Numbered from the stretch's first letter, positions 28,645-38,144 are shown. The stretch: DNA of 41,209 nucleotides from Candidatus Cloacimonetes bacterium 4572_55 (GCA_002084765.1 NBMB01000055.1:1-41209), one strand, 5' to 3'. Notes: a model not told the origin generated them from the letters alone. A program made the numbers and translations.

Positions 28645-28709
28645 AAAAGCTGTTGTGGTTTCATCCAAATTTCAATATCTTGGATGGAAGCCGCTGCAGC
28701 TTTTTTTTT
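28645..28709 (+). terminator. terminator of the signalling block
   Basis: Outer stem AAAAGCTG (28645-28652) / CAGCTTTT (28697-28704) with an inner stem ATCCAA / TTGGAT, followed by nine T (28701-28709). It lies 35 bp past the roadblock gene. Confidence 0.75.
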
Positions 28710-28781
28710 ATTGGTTATGTAACGCAGATAGCCGAGCTGTCCGCGTCTGGTATGAGATGAATAATTATCCCCATTTCCTAA

Positions 28782-29016
28782 CCTGCATTATTCATAAGCC
28801 TCGGAGAACCAGAGATATCAGATGTTTGATATTTAATGGGTTAAAGTCTATTTTTAACGACATTTCCAAGAGAACTCAGCTTTTATGAGAATTTCAGAAC
28901 CCTTACTTGGGCTGACTCTGTTGCGAATATAGTGAAATGCGCGCAAAAGCTCCGTTTTCCTGAAGAAAATTTGGCAAAAAAGATATAATTCTTTAATTAT
29001 CAATTCTTAATCTGCG
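28782..29016 (+). mobile_element. MITE-like element, truncated copy C
   Basis: Same orientation as copy A. The left terminal repeat (CCTGCATTATTCATAAGC) and body are present, but it stops at TTAATCTGCG and the last ~50 bp including the right terminal repeat are gone. The junction at 29016/29017 falls inside the signal-peptide coding region of the next gene. It carries TATAAT at 28984-28989, pointing at that gene. Confidence 0.85.
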
Positions 29017-30827
29017 CCTGCCTTCTTTTTTTTACCATTGCCGCGCCTTTAACTGCTCTGGCGGAAATTGGCGATGGGTATTTTGAAATCGAAACCGAAG
29101 ATTATTATGTGAATCCAAACGGCGACAACAGCAATGACGGATCGTCCGAATCTCCCTGGCAGACCATCCAATACGCGATAGATCAGGCGGCTGCCGGCGA
29201 TATAATTTACGTTCGGGACGGCGTTTATAATGAGCTGGTGGAATTCCACAATTCCGGCTCGGAAGATGGCGGGTATATCACGCTGACAAACGACGTAGAC
29301 CACGCGCCAATCATCGACGGGACCGGCCTGGGCGAATCAAGTGAGGAACCGGGGTTAATTCGGATGCAACATATTGAATATGTTAAAGTTATTGGATTTG
29401 AGCTCCGCAATCTCACCACCATGAACGATTATATTTTCCCCGCGGGAATATGGGTTGTTGGCGAATCCCACCATATCGAAATCCGCGACATGCTGGTTCA
29501 TCACATAGAGCAAAATCACGAGTCGGATGGCGGCTCCCATGGCATTGCCGTGTATGGCACAAGCGCGGCGCAAGCTATCCATGATGTGATCATCGATCAT
29601 TGCGAAGTGCGGGACTGCGCTCTTTCCTGGAGCGAGTCCCTGGTTTTAAATGGAAATGTGACCGATTTCGTGATCAGCAATAACCGAGTGCATGACAACA
29701 ATAACATCGGCATTGTCTGCATCGGTCACGAGGAGACATGCCCAGACCCAGAGCTGGATCAGGCAAGAAACGGAATTGTGGCTGATAACATCGTTTATAA
29801 TATCGATAGCCGCTCAAATCCAGCTTATCAGGGTGAAGCCAGCGCGGACGGATTTTATAGCGACGGTGGAAAAAATATTATCTTTGAGCGAAATATTGCA
29901 TACCAGTGCAATATCGGTTTTGAGGTGGCAAGCGAGCATGGAAATAAATCGACCAGCGGAATTATTGTGCGCAACAATTTTCTTTTTGACAATCATGTAG
30001 TCGGATTGGCAATCGGCGGATATGACGAGCTGCGCGGCGAGGCGTTTGATTGTCACATCGTCAACAACACGTTTTATCACAACAATGCCGACAACATAGA
30101 TTGGGGCGCGGAATTTTTGCAGAATTTTTATTGCCATGACAATACCATCCGAAATAACATTTTTTATTCCCGATCTGGAACCCCGCTTCTGATCAACGAG
30201 AGCCAAACCGGAGAAGATAACAGCTTTGATTATAACTTGTATTATTCTGCGGGGGACCCGATTTGGATATGGGACAGCGTAGAATACAGCGCTTTTCAAG
30301 ATTTCCAGACCTCCGTGGGTCAGGAACTTTTTGGCTTATATAGCGATCCGTTTTTGATCGACCCAGGAAATGGGGACTTGCATCTCCCTACGTCTTCGCC
30401 GGCAAAAGAGCGGGGTCAGAATCTCGCAACAGAGATCATAGGATCGACCGACATTGACGGCGACGACCGAATCATCAATGTGATCGTCGATATTGGCGCG
30501 GATGAAGTTTCCGGAATCGTGTCTGCCGAGAATGTGGACAGTCAATGTGACCAGCCTATTCTGTTTTGCGCCTTCCCCAATCCCTTTGCGGATCAAACCG
30601 CGATTCGATACCGGGTAGAGAAGCGCGGCGTCGCCTCTCTACAGATTTTCAATATCTCAGGGCAGTTGGTCAAAACGCTGGTCTCAAATACTAATTCCGC
30701 AGGTTCATACCAGCAGACATGGGACGGCGCAAATGAATCCGGCGAAAAAGTCGGACCCGGAGTCTATTTCTATTGCCTGACTGTCGGGGATGCGGCGCAG
30801 ACTCGGAAGATGGCACTGATTCGATAG
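28989..30827 (+). CDS. secreted right-handed beta-helix protein with C-terminal FlgD-Ig/T9SS-like sorting domain, 5' end replaced by a repeat
   Basis: The frame is open from 28989. From 29017 it encodes a clear signal-peptide core (CLLLFFTIAAPLTALA, then EIGDG), but the Met and basic start are missing because repeat copy C ends there; the frame above the core reads through repeat DNA (FFNYQFLICA) with no ATG, GTG or TTG. The first conventional start, GTG 29109, would drop the signal peptide. The mature part (about 530 aa) has a DUF1565-like opening (NPNGDNSNDGSSESPWQTIQYA), parallel beta-helix repeats rich in N and D, and a final 85-residue domain FPNPFADQTAIRYRV...GPGVYFYCL...KMALIR that resembles T9SS/FlgD-Ig sorting domains. 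Probable extracellular polysaccharide or surface role. Expression in the present form is uncertain. Confidence 0.8.
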   Translation, partial: FFNYQFLICACLLFFTIAAPLTALAEIGDGYFEIETEDYYVNPNGDNSNDGSSESPWQTIQYAIDQAAAGDIIYVRDGVYNELVEFHNSGSEDGGYITLTNDVDHAPIIDGTGLGESSEEPGLIRMQHIEYVKVIGFELRNLTTMNDYIFPAGIWVVGESHHIEIRDMLVHHIEQNHESDGGSHGIAVYGTSAAQAIHDVIIDHCEVRDCALSWSESLVLNGNVTDFVISNNRVHDNNNIGIVCIGHEETCPDPELDQARNGIVADNIVYNIDSRSNPAYQGEASADGFYSDGGKNIIFERNIAYQCNIGFEVASEHGNKSTSGIIVRNNFLFDNHVVGLAIGGYDELRGEAFDCHIVNNTFYHNNADNIDWGAEFLQNFYCHDNTIRNNIFYSRSGTPLLINESQTGEDNSFDYNLYYSAGDPIWIWDSVEYSAFQDFQTSVGQELFGLYSDPFLIDPGNGDLHLPTSSPAKERGQNLATEIIGSTDIDGDDRIINVIVDIGADEVSGIVSAENVDSQCDQPILFCAFPNPFADQTAIRYRVEKRGVASLQIFNISGQLVKTLVSNTNSAGSYQQTWDGANESGEKVGPGVYFYCLTVGDAAQTRKMALIR

Positions 30828-30891
30828 ATATTGGCTGAAATGGGCTTATATTGTTGATGGCGGCGTAAAGCGCACAGCCATTAAAAACGTG

Positions 30892-30920
30892 TTGACATCC
30901 GATGTTATTGGGGCTATATT
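30892..30920 (+). promoter_or_regulatory. sigma-70 promoter of the second beta-helix protein
   Basis: TTGACA (30892-30897) and TATATT (30915-30920) are exactly 17 bp apart. The predicted leader is about 57 nt. One of the best promoter matches in the window. Confidence 0.8.
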
Positions 30921-30983
30921 CAGCACTCTTGAATTTTAATTGTCATCTTTTTTACGAACAAAAACGACTTAAGGGGTGAACGA

Positions 30984-33350
30984 ATGAGAAAAAATGTTGC
31001 AATTTTTTGGTTCATATTTTTTGTAATGAGCCTGGTAAATCTGAACCCAGCATTGTCTCAAGAGAACACCCGTGACTTGGATTATACGGTCTACGCCTAT
31101 AATGCCTGGGACCCCTCGGGCACATACCCGGCAGGCGTAGTTTCTTTCACATTGAACAATCCCGGACACATCACTTTTATTGCCGAGACGCCGACAGAAG
31201 ATATGATGGCAGCTTCGACTTTTATCCAAGACGTCTGGTATGCGATTGAATTCTACTCAGGCGACCTGTACACGATCACCACTGACGGGCAGTTTTCTCT
31301 GATCGGCGGCAATGGGGTTGACGGCGACGCGATCGCGTATGACGACAATACCGAGACCCTATATTGCGTCGAACTTACCGATCTCTATTCTATCGATATC
31401 GCCACGGGTCATGCAACCTTGATTGGTCCCATTGGCAACACGGCGATCATCATTGCCATGGCGTGCGATAATGACGGGAATTTATACGGAATCGACATGA
31501 TTGACGATAACTTGTATTCGATTGATCCGCTAACAGGTGCTGGGACAATTATCGGACCATTGGGCATTGACATCAACTTTGCTCAGGATATGAGCTATGA
31601 CAAGGATGACGACGTCTGCTACCTGGCAGGTTTTGGCGGTCCCGGGCGGCTCTATTCTATTGATGTAGACACGGGTCACGCCACCACAATCGGCGATTTC
31701 CAGAATTCTATGGAAATATCGGCTTTTGCCATCCCTTACGGATTTGAAGACGAGCCGGGCTGGATTTCAGGAACTGTGACTTTAGACGGCGGCAACGGGA
31801 TTGTGACAGATGTTGAAGTTTCTGCGGATCAATCGTCAACTGTAAACCCGGATAATGCCGGAGCCTACATATTGGAACTCGATTCAGGCTCATATAACGT
31901 GACCGCTTCGTTAGACGGATACAATCCGGTCACGGTGGAAAACGTCACGGTGGAAGATGGAGCGATCACCGATAATATCGATTTTACTCTCATTGCCGAG
32001 GGTCCCGGAACGGAGATTTCTGGGGGAAACGTCAGCGGAAATTGGAGCATAGACGGCTCTCCATACTTGATTCAGGGCGAGATTACCATCCCGATTCAAG
32101 AGACATTGACAATCGATCCGGGCGTTTCTGTTCGCTTTCAGGGGCATTATAAACTGATTGTTCTGGGCAGGTTGTTGGCGATTGGAGCTGAGGATGAAAT
32201 GATTCACTTTACCGCGGATAATGTCGAAACGGGCTGGCATGCCATCAGGTTCGAGTCGACCTCAGCGGCAAACGACTCATCCAAGATTATATTTTGCCAC
32301 CTGGAACAGGGCAACGCGTACACGGATGCCCCCGGACCATTTAATGGAGCCGGAGGCGCGATTGCCATTATCGATTTTGACAAATTGATCATCTCGGATT
32401 GCTTGATTGAGAATAACCGCGCCAATAGTCTGCAAAATTCGCCCGGCGGAGCTGGGATTGCGATGCGAGAAAGCAGCCCCATAATCACAAGGAATATTAT
32501 TCGCAATAATAGCACAGAGGCAGTCGGGGGCGGCATGCTAATTATGTTGGAGTCGCATCCAATCATTTCGTATAACCTGATCTATGATAATTATGCGCTA
32601 TGGGATGGCGGCGGGATTGAGTGCTACCATGAAAGTAGCCCCGAGATATTTAATAATACCATTGTTTACAACACTGCAGACGAAGCGGGCGGCGGAATTG
32701 ATTTTTATACCAACTGTAGCCCAAATCTGACCAATAATATTTTGTGGGGAAATACCGCGCCGCATGGGAACCAGGCGTTTTTATACACCGATAATGTGGT
32801 TCCAAATTTCTATTACAACAATGTTCAGGGCGGTTTAAATGCAATCGGTTTGAATTACGGCGTCACGTTTGACGGAGATTACGAAAATAATATCTCTGCC
32901 GACGCCTTGTTTGTCAATGCCAGTGCTGACGATTATCACCTGACTGAAAATTCGCCCTGTATAGACGCAGGCGATCCCTTGTTCCCCTTGGATCCGGATA
33001 GCACGATTTCCGATATTGGAGCCTTGTATTATCCTCAGAGCATTGGGATCGAAGATCGAGAGCGTTCTTATGAAGATTTTCATGGGAAAAACTACCCGAA
33101 TCCGTTTACATTTTCCACAACGATAGGATTTTCCACCTCGTCTGGCATGGAAAAAACGGAAATTTCTATCTATAACCTGACCGGCCAAAAGGTGAAAACT
33201 TTAGTCCACAAAGTTCTGCCAGCCGGCTCACATTCCGTGACATGGGACGGGAATAATGACAACGGGGTTCCGGTCGCGAGCGGCATTTATTTGACTAAAA
33301 TAGAATGCGGGGCGTATTTATCAACGAGAAAAATGACTCTGTTGAGATAA
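30984..33350 (+). CDS. secreted multidomain protein: propeller-like repeats, carboxypeptidase-regulatory domain, beta-helix, T9SS-like C-terminus
   Basis: 788 aa. The signal peptide (MRKNVAIFWFIFFVMSLVNL, cut near PALSQ) is followed by propeller-like repeats at about 30-255 with LYSIDIATGHATLIGP-type blades repeated at least three times. Next is a CarboxypepD_reg-like domain at about 258-340 (GWISGTVTLDGGNG, SYNVTASLDGYNPVTVENV). Beta-helix repeats follow at about 400-660 (IIRNNSTEAVGGGMLI, IFNNTIVYNTADEAGGGID). The last ~85 residues (YPNPFTFSTTIGF, GQKVKTLVHKVLPAGSHS, GIYLTKIECG...MTLLR) form a FlgD-Ig/T9SS-type sorting domain. It has its own promoter. The C-terminal domain is related to that of the preceding protein, so both probably use the same export route. 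No secretion genes of that type are in the window. Confidence 0.9.
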   Translation: MRKNVAIFWFIFFVMSLVNLNPALSQENTRDLDYTVYAYNAWDPSGTYPAGVVSFTLNNPGHITFIAETPTEDMMAASTFIQDVWYAIEFYSGDLYTITTDGQFSLIGGNGVDGDAIAYDDNTETLYCVELTDLYSIDIATGHATLIGPIGNTAIIIAMACDNDGNLYGIDMIDDNLYSIDPLTGAGTIIGPLGIDINFAQDMSYDKDDDVCYLAGFGGPGRLYSIDVDTGHATTIGDFQNSMEISAFAIPYGFEDEPGWISGTVTLDGGNGIVTDVEVSADQSSTVNPDNAGAYILELDSGSYNVTASLDGYNPVTVENVTVEDGAITDNIDFTLIAEGPGTEISGGNVSGNWSIDGSPYLIQGEITIPIQETLTIDPGVSVRFQGHYKLIVLGRLLAIGAEDEMIHFTADNVETGWHAIRFESTSAANDSSKIIFCHLEQGNAYTDAPGPFNGAGGAIAIIDFDKLIISDCLIENNRANSLQNSPGGAGIAMRESSPIITRNIIRNNSTEAVGGGMLIMLESHPIISYNLIYDNYALWDGGGIECYHESSPEIFNNTIVYNTADEAGGGIDFYTNCSPNLTNNILWGNTAPHGNQAFLYTDNVVPNFYYNNVQGGLNAIGLNYGVTFDGDYENNISADALFVNASADDYHLTENSPCIDAGDPLFPLDPDSTISDIGALYYPQSIGIEDRERSYEDFHGKNYPNPFTFSTTIGFSTSSGMEKTEISIYNLTGQKVKTLVHKVLPAGSHSVTWDGNNDNGVPVASGIYLTKIECGAYLSTRKMTLLR

Positions 33351-33451
33351 CGCATCGTCGCTGGGAAATTACAGAAATATGACGATAGAAGGAACGATCT
33401 CTGTATCTCTGCGGTGCAATTTTTATTTTAGAAAATATTATATGGCTCTTG

Positions 33452-33646
33452 CCTGGATTATTCGTCATCACGAAAATCGATCCGCAGATTACGCAGATTA
33501 TCGCAGATTAAGAATTGATAATTAAAGAATTATATCTTTTTTGCCAAATTTTCTTCTCTTGGAAATGTCGTTAAAAATCGAACCTAACCCATTAAATATC
33601 AAAAATCTGAGACCTCTGGTTCCCCGAGGATTATGAATAATGCAGG
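33452..33646 (-). mobile_element. MITE-like element, copy D with an internal deletion
   Basis: 195 bp with both terminal repeats (left CCTGGATTATTCGTCATC, right complementary to CCTGCATTATTCATAATC). CTTG is directly repeated at 33448-33451 and 33647-33650, a 4-bp target duplication. About 100 bp of the middle, from the AGGAAAACGG to the ACTGGGTTC region of other copies, is missing. Confidence 0.85.
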
Positions 33647-33650
33647 CTTG

Positions 33651-34526
33651 GTAAGTTTTTACGGAAACTACAAAATTTGATTGAGATTAGTCGATTTATT
33701 TGATATTTTATCGGCTAAGTCTTTGATATGAAGTGCGTTACTTTGGAGAGAGTCCCCAACCACGATAAAGCCCGCGTGCGGATTGTTTCCCGCATCCGAT
33801 CCAATAGTTTTTTCTCGGCAGCCGTGATGGTTTCCCTTGAAAAAGTGTGGTAAACCTGTTATTCTTTTCCTATTGATAGTTTGAACCAATGGTTAAACAG
33901 GGTATTCCACAAATGATTGTGCCAATATTCGATTCAATCTGACGAATCTTAAATATTTAATAGATATATGTTTAGAGGTTATTTTTAAATCATGGTACAA
34001 ACCTTTGAGTTTTCAAGATCTTAGTAAAACAGACCTGACAGGTTTTTTCTGATTTACCAGCACTTTTTGAGAAGTTGCAAAGTTTAAATTTTTTTGATAA
34101 GGATTCCGTGCGGAATCGAGGTTAGGAGGAGCGGAAAGTCATCCTAAAAACATTGAGAACAAGCAGGAGTACTGATTCAATGAAGATATCTCATAATCTC
34201 GTGTTGAGCAGGTCAAACACCTTTGTATTCGGCAGGAGTGTGTCACTGACGTCTTAGCAACAGAGCATGTGTTTTTAAGAAGACGTGCGTACGAAACTGA
34301 ATACTCAGTCGTGACCACCATTTATCAATAGCTGTTGAGTTGATACTCAAAGCGTGAAATGCCGGTTCATAAATAATAGTTCTTTGAGATTCCAAATATG
34401 ATCAGTCAATTTGGCAACCTGCTTGACTTTTATCAAATTTTATAATATTCTTCACAGGTTGATCCTGCTGAAGTTTACCGTAATCGGGACAGTGGGGGTT
34501 GGGACAAAAATCACCAACCGAACTTA
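33651..34526. other. gene-poor stretch, no gene recognised
   Basis: No ORF here has a convincing family match. A short minus-strand frame at 33668-33889 contains GFIVVGDSLQSNALHIKDL, which faintly recalls a DDE transposase core but cannot be supported. ACCTGACAGGTTTTTT near 34034 is a small inverted repeat. The segment 34120-34340 is rich in short potential stems (for example CTGAATACTCAG) and could be structured RNA. It leads directly into the 104-bp repeat at 34527. Confidence 0.6.
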
Positions 34527-34630
34527 AGTTGTTATACATAGCCGCGACCTCAACATGTTATAAGTAAAATAATGGGATGCGATCACTTAAGATAATACGT
34601 GAAGTAACAATATGCAATAGGGTGACTACC
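34527..34630 (+). repeat. 104-bp repeat, left arm of an inverted pair
   Basis: Nearly identical (about two differences by eye) to the reverse complement of 41106-41209. It begins AGTTGTTATACATAGCCGCG and ends GCAATAGGGTGACTACC. It is directly followed by a MITE fragment. The other arm ends at the window edge, so the true repeat may be longer. Confidence 0.9.
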
Positions 34631-34687
34631 CAATTCTTAATCTGCGATAATCTGCGGACCGAGTTCCGTGATGACGAATAATCCAGG
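34631..34687 (+). mobile_element. MITE-like element, right-end fragment E
   Basis: Only the last 57 bp of the element, from CAATTCTTAATCTGCG to the right terminal repeat GATGACGAATAATCCAGG. It is fused without a gap to the end of the 104-bp repeat, so one element has cut or recombined into the other. Confidence 0.85.
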
Positions 34688-34727
34688 TTAGATAAAGAAT
34701 AAGAGCGGTTTTCCGTCTGTAGAAATT

Positions 34728-35748
34728 TTAATGGAACAGAATCATATTTTGGAAAGTGGTTCTCAATTCATTGATATATTCATCATTTTTTAGCCATTCC
34801 ATATCAGCCTCATTATTGAGCAATACATTGATTGATGGAGCGCCTTTCGGGGGGGAAACGTCGTTTCTGACAGGGATAAAACCGCCCTTTTGAACCAGCG
34901 TTTTCTGCCCCTCTTTGGACAGCATAAAATCAAAAAATTTTTTTGGCGGAGTCCACATTTTTAGAATTGCGAAAAATAGCAATCGGGCTGGTGACAGCCA
35001 CATGATGATCTTCCGGATAAATTATGTCCACAGGGCTTCCATTTTCCTTCAGATCAAGGATCATATTATGGATAGTCACGCCGACGCTAAATTCACCCGT
35101 AGCCACTTTTGTGACCGCGCCGTTATTTCCTTTGACCACGACCATGCCGTTTTCCTTAAGTTTGGTGAAATATTCCCACCCGTATTTTTGCACCATAGAG
35201 CCGACAAAGATCATCGTGGCACCGGAATAGATCGGATTTGCCATAACCACGCGTCCAGACCATTTTGGATCAAACAGATCCTCCCATCTTTTGGGGGGGT
35301 ATTTGACCAACTCCGTATTATAGACGATCGTCATCATAAAAATACGCGCGCCGTAGAAAGTCTTTTCCTCATCTTTATACCTATCTGGAATATGGTTGTC
35401 ATAAGAAGATTCGTAAGAGAGAAGTGACCCGCGTTCTTTCAGTTGGTAATAATAGGAAGGTTCTGCAATCCATAGAATATCCGCCTTGATCCCCCCGGTC
35501 TCCTGCTCAGCGGCTAATTTGGAAATGACATGCCCGCTGCCTTCCCGATAAATTCGCATATCGACCTTGATTTCTTCATTCAAGGTATGTTTGTCCTCGA
35601 AGGCGTTTTTAAGATCGGTCATAATTTCTAAGGGTATCGAAGTATAACACATGACCACTTGACGGTGGTCGTCTGGCTCACAGAATATAAACAAAATCGC
35701 CGATAGACAAATCGCGAAAATAAAGTTTATATATCGATTTGTTGGCAT
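34728..35748 (-). pseudogene. ABC-type iron(III)-like solute-binding lipoprotein, frameshifted
   Basis: A paralog of the next gene, about 340 aa if repaired. Lipoprotein signal with Cys23 (ICLSAILFIFC), then VVMCYTSIPLEIMTDL, ADILWIAEPSYYYQL, IVYNTELV and TGEFSVGVTIHNM, as in extracellular solute-binding proteins of the iron/phosphonate type. The reading frame stops after SAKKIF, where the paralog has SKKFLDYILSKDGQ; the continuation KKFFDFMLSKEGQKTLVQ is in the next frame. The cause is one extra base in the seven-T run at 34938-34944 (A7 on the coding strand). It could be a real mutation or a homopolymer sequencing error. No permease or ATPase gene is adjacent. Confidence 0.88.
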
Positions 35749-35892
35749 GAGATTTTCCGATTTTTTAGAGTCGAAAAAAAGATTAATCGAGAAGATCGTA
35801 TAAACATCCCGTTATTATGCAAAATTGTGCGAGATTCGATTTGCATTCAAATATTATACGAGACCCTATCATTGATTGAACGTTCAAAGACT

Positions 35893-36933
35893 CTAAAACA
35901 TCATTATTTTTTGAAATTCTCCCTTCAGATTCGTGATATACTCCTGATCGCGAAGCCAACTATCATCAAGCGCATTATCTAACAATTGATCCAGAGACGG
36001 CGTATCAGGAGGTGGAAGCACGTCTTCTCGAACTGGGATAAAATTTCCCTTTTCTGCCAGAATCCGTTGTCCATCCTTCGAGAGAATATAATCGAGAAAC
36101 TTTTTTGACAACTTTTTCTTATTGGAATTCTTTAAAATTGCGATCGGACTCACAATCACTGCGTACCCGTCATTCGGATAGACCATATCGATCGAACTGC
36201 CCGTTTTTTTCATATCATGCACAATATTATGAATTGTCACGCCCACACTAAATTCGCCAGTCGCCACTTTTGCTGCCACAACTGTGTTTCCCTTGACCAC
36301 AGCCACATTGTTTTCGTGCATTTTTTTGAAATATTCCCAGCCGAATTTTTTGACGAGCGAGCCAACGAAAATCAATGACGATCCCGAATAGTTGGGGTTG
36401 GCAATCACCATTTTGTCCTTCCATTTGGGGTCTAATAGATCGCTCCATGATTGAGGCGGATCGTCCACTTTTTCCGTGTTATAAGCGATCACCATTGTAA
36501 AAACCCGCGCGCCCCAAAACATTTTTTCCTGATCGCGGAAATGAGCCGGTATATGAGTTCCTTCTGTCGATTCGTAAAGCATCAATTGATTGCGTTCCTT
36601 TAATTGGTAGTAATAGGAGGGTTCAGCCACCCACAAAATATCCGCTTTTATCCCTCCGGCTTCCTGCTCGGCAGCCAATTTTGCAACCACATGTCCGGTT
36701 CCTTTCCGATAGACTTTGAGATTCACTCCCACTGCGTTTTCGTCTTCTGAGATTTTCTCGATGACCAGGCCGATTTCAGGATATTTCCCTTCAAAATCTT
36801 TTTTAATCTCCGTCATTATCTCCAGCGGAATAGAGGTATAACATAACAACTCGTCTTCTTTCTCTTTTTTTCTGCATCCAAAAAAAGCAACAAATAGAAT
36901 CGCGGTGAAGACGCATATCAAGCTTTTTTTCAT
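35893..36933 (-). CDS. ABC-type iron(III)-like solute-binding lipoprotein
   Basis: 346 aa. The start is the ATG at 36933, preceded by GAGGGAAGTT; an upstream in-frame ATG at 36948 overlaps that site. Lipobox VAFFGC predicts a lipoprotein. The body follows the family-1 solute-binding fold: ELLCYTSIPLEIMTEIKKDF, YRKGTGHVVAKLAAEQEAGG, WVAEPSYYYQL, VIAYNTEKV, WKDKMVIANPNYSGSS, TGEFSVGVTIHN and FLDYILSKDGQ. The usual ligand class is ferric iron or a small organic anion; it cannot be narrowed here. It lies downstream of rpe and upstream of its damaged tandem paralog. The partner membrane subunits must be outside the window. Confidence 0.92.
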   Translation of the reverse strand: MKKSLICVFTAILFVAFFGCRKKEKEDELLCYTSIPLEIMTEIKKDFEGKYPEIGLVIEKISEDENAVGVNLKVYRKGTGHVVAKLAAEQEAGGIKADILWVAEPSYYYQLKERNQLMLYESTEGTHIPAHFRDQEKMFWGARVFTMVIAYNTEKVDDPPQSWSDLLDPKWKDKMVIANPNYSGSSLIFVGSLVKKFGWEYFKKMHENNVAVVKGNTVVAAKVATGEFSVGVTIHNIVHDMKKTGSSIDMVYPNDGYAVIVSPIAILKNSNKKKLSKKFLDYILSKDGQRILAEKGNFIPVREDVLPPPDTPSLDQLLDNALDDSWLRDQEYITNLKGEFQKIMMF

Positions 36934-37082
36934 AACTTCCCTCAACATTTTTTTTGTAAAGCGGAATTGGAGACCGCTCCGATCTCACAATTTTCCACAA
37001 AGCAAACTACAATTATGACCTATACAAAATTATAACAAAAACACGAATTATTTAAAAATATATAAGATTTTTACGTATGTCG

Positions 37083-37742
37083 TCAAATTGGGTGGCTTTC
37101 TTTCAGCGCAGCAATTGCCTCTTGATAATCATCCTTACTAAAAATAGCGGACCCGGAGACCAATACATCCACGCCCTCCGACCGTAGCAGAGGTGCTATT
37201 TTTGAATTCACCCCGCCGTCTACCTCAAGGAGAACGGAATAAGGCGACGTATCAATGATTTGTCTGGCTTTTTTTATTTTTGGTATCAGTCGCTCAAGAA
37301 AGGATTGACCCCCAAACCCTGGATTTACTGTCATTATAAGTAATAAGTCCAAATCTGGCAAGAGATATTCGATACTCTGAAGCGGCGTTCCCGGGTTGAG
37401 AGAGACTCCCGCCTTTGCTCCTAATAGACGAATTCGGCTAAGTGTCCGCTGGTGATGATAGCCGGTCTCGACATGGATTGTGAGATAATCCGCGCCGGCT
37501 CGAACAAAGTCCTCTATGTATCGCTCCGGCGATTCGATCATCAAATGAACGTCTAACGGCAGACTCGTGCAACGGTTTACCGCGTCTACCACCATGGGTC
37601 CAAAGGTGATATTCGGCACAAAAGTCCCATCCATCACATCCAGATGAATCCAATCTGCGCCTGCTTGTTCTACAGCCGTGATCTCCTCTTCCAAGCGTCT
37701 AAAATCAGCCGATAAAATCGAAGGAGCAATATGTAACCTCAT
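37083..37742 (-). CDS. rpe: ribulose-phosphate 3-epimerase
   Basis: 219 aa, full length for the family. It interconverts ribulose 5-phosphate and xylulose 5-phosphate in the pentose phosphate pathway (cytoplasm). The TIM-barrel markers are all present: APSILSADF, HLDVMDGTFVPNITFGP (metal-binding His and catalytic Asp), LDVHLMIESPERY (second His), MTVNPGFGGQSF (phosphate loop), LEVDGGVN (second catalytic Asp) and LVSGSAIF. The ATG at 37742 has only a weak upstream site. It is separated from the solute-binding gene by 150 bp, so the two need not share a transcript. Confidence 0.97.
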   Translation of the reverse strand: MRLHIAPSILSADFRRLEEEITAVEQAGADWIHLDVMDGTFVPNITFGPMVVDAVNRCTSLPLDVHLMIESPERYIEDFVRAGADYLTIHVETGYHHQRTLSRIRLLGAKAGVSLNPGTPLQSIEYLLPDLDLLLIMTVNPGFGGQSFLERLIPKIKKARQIIDTSPYSVLLEVDGGVNSKIAPLLRSEGVDVLVSGSAIFSKDDYQEAIAALKESHPI

Positions 37743-38144
37743 CTCGTCACTCTTTTAATTTTAGAGATAAAAAGGCAATACAACCTCACTGTCAGCGTCA
37801 GCCGTCAGTGGGGAGTTGAGTCGGTCATAACGTTCCAATTATTATAATTCAATCTGATAGAAAATGCAAATATAAAACGCCGCGTCTTTTTCTTAAAGTT
37901 CAGCGATATTCTGCCCATACTTTGTTCCCAGCGAGCTCTCGTAAGCCATACCGAAACAGCGGGGAAATTCCGAATTCCTTTGTAAAAATCCGAGAATAAT
38001 TAAGAATTCATATTGAATTTTAAGAAAATTTGTGCTAAATTGTCTATATTCGAGAGAAGCTGATTATTTCAGTAGCTCACGAAAAGATGCAAAAAGATTG
38101 GTATTGTTTATATTTTTTTATATTTTTAACAGAAGGGAGTAACG
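37743..38144. other. divergent intergenic region between rpe and the MscS channel gene
   Basis: Holds the MscS promoter (38013-38041) and a small imperfect inverted repeat, CCTCACTG...CAGTGGGG (about 37783-37813), in the rpe leader. Nothing else recognised. Confidence 0.6.
38013..38041 (+). promoter_or_regulatory. sigma-70-like promoter of the MscS-family gene
   Basis: TTGAAT (38013-38018) and TAAATT (38036-38041) are 17 bp apart, leaving a leader of about 95 nt before the ATG at 38145. Confidence 0.5.

Noticed and set aside
30857-30884. Terminator after the first beta-helix gene
   Set aside because: The paired arms are short and interrupted and only TTAAAAA follows.
33668-33889. Transposase fragment on the minus strand
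   Set aside because: Only one short phrase (VVGDSLQSN) hints at a DDE core; no second motif, inverted repeats or neighbouring fragment supports it.
33900-34630. Group II intron
   Set aside because: No recognisable domain V sequence and no reverse-transcriptase ORF; kept only as an open possibility for structured RNA.
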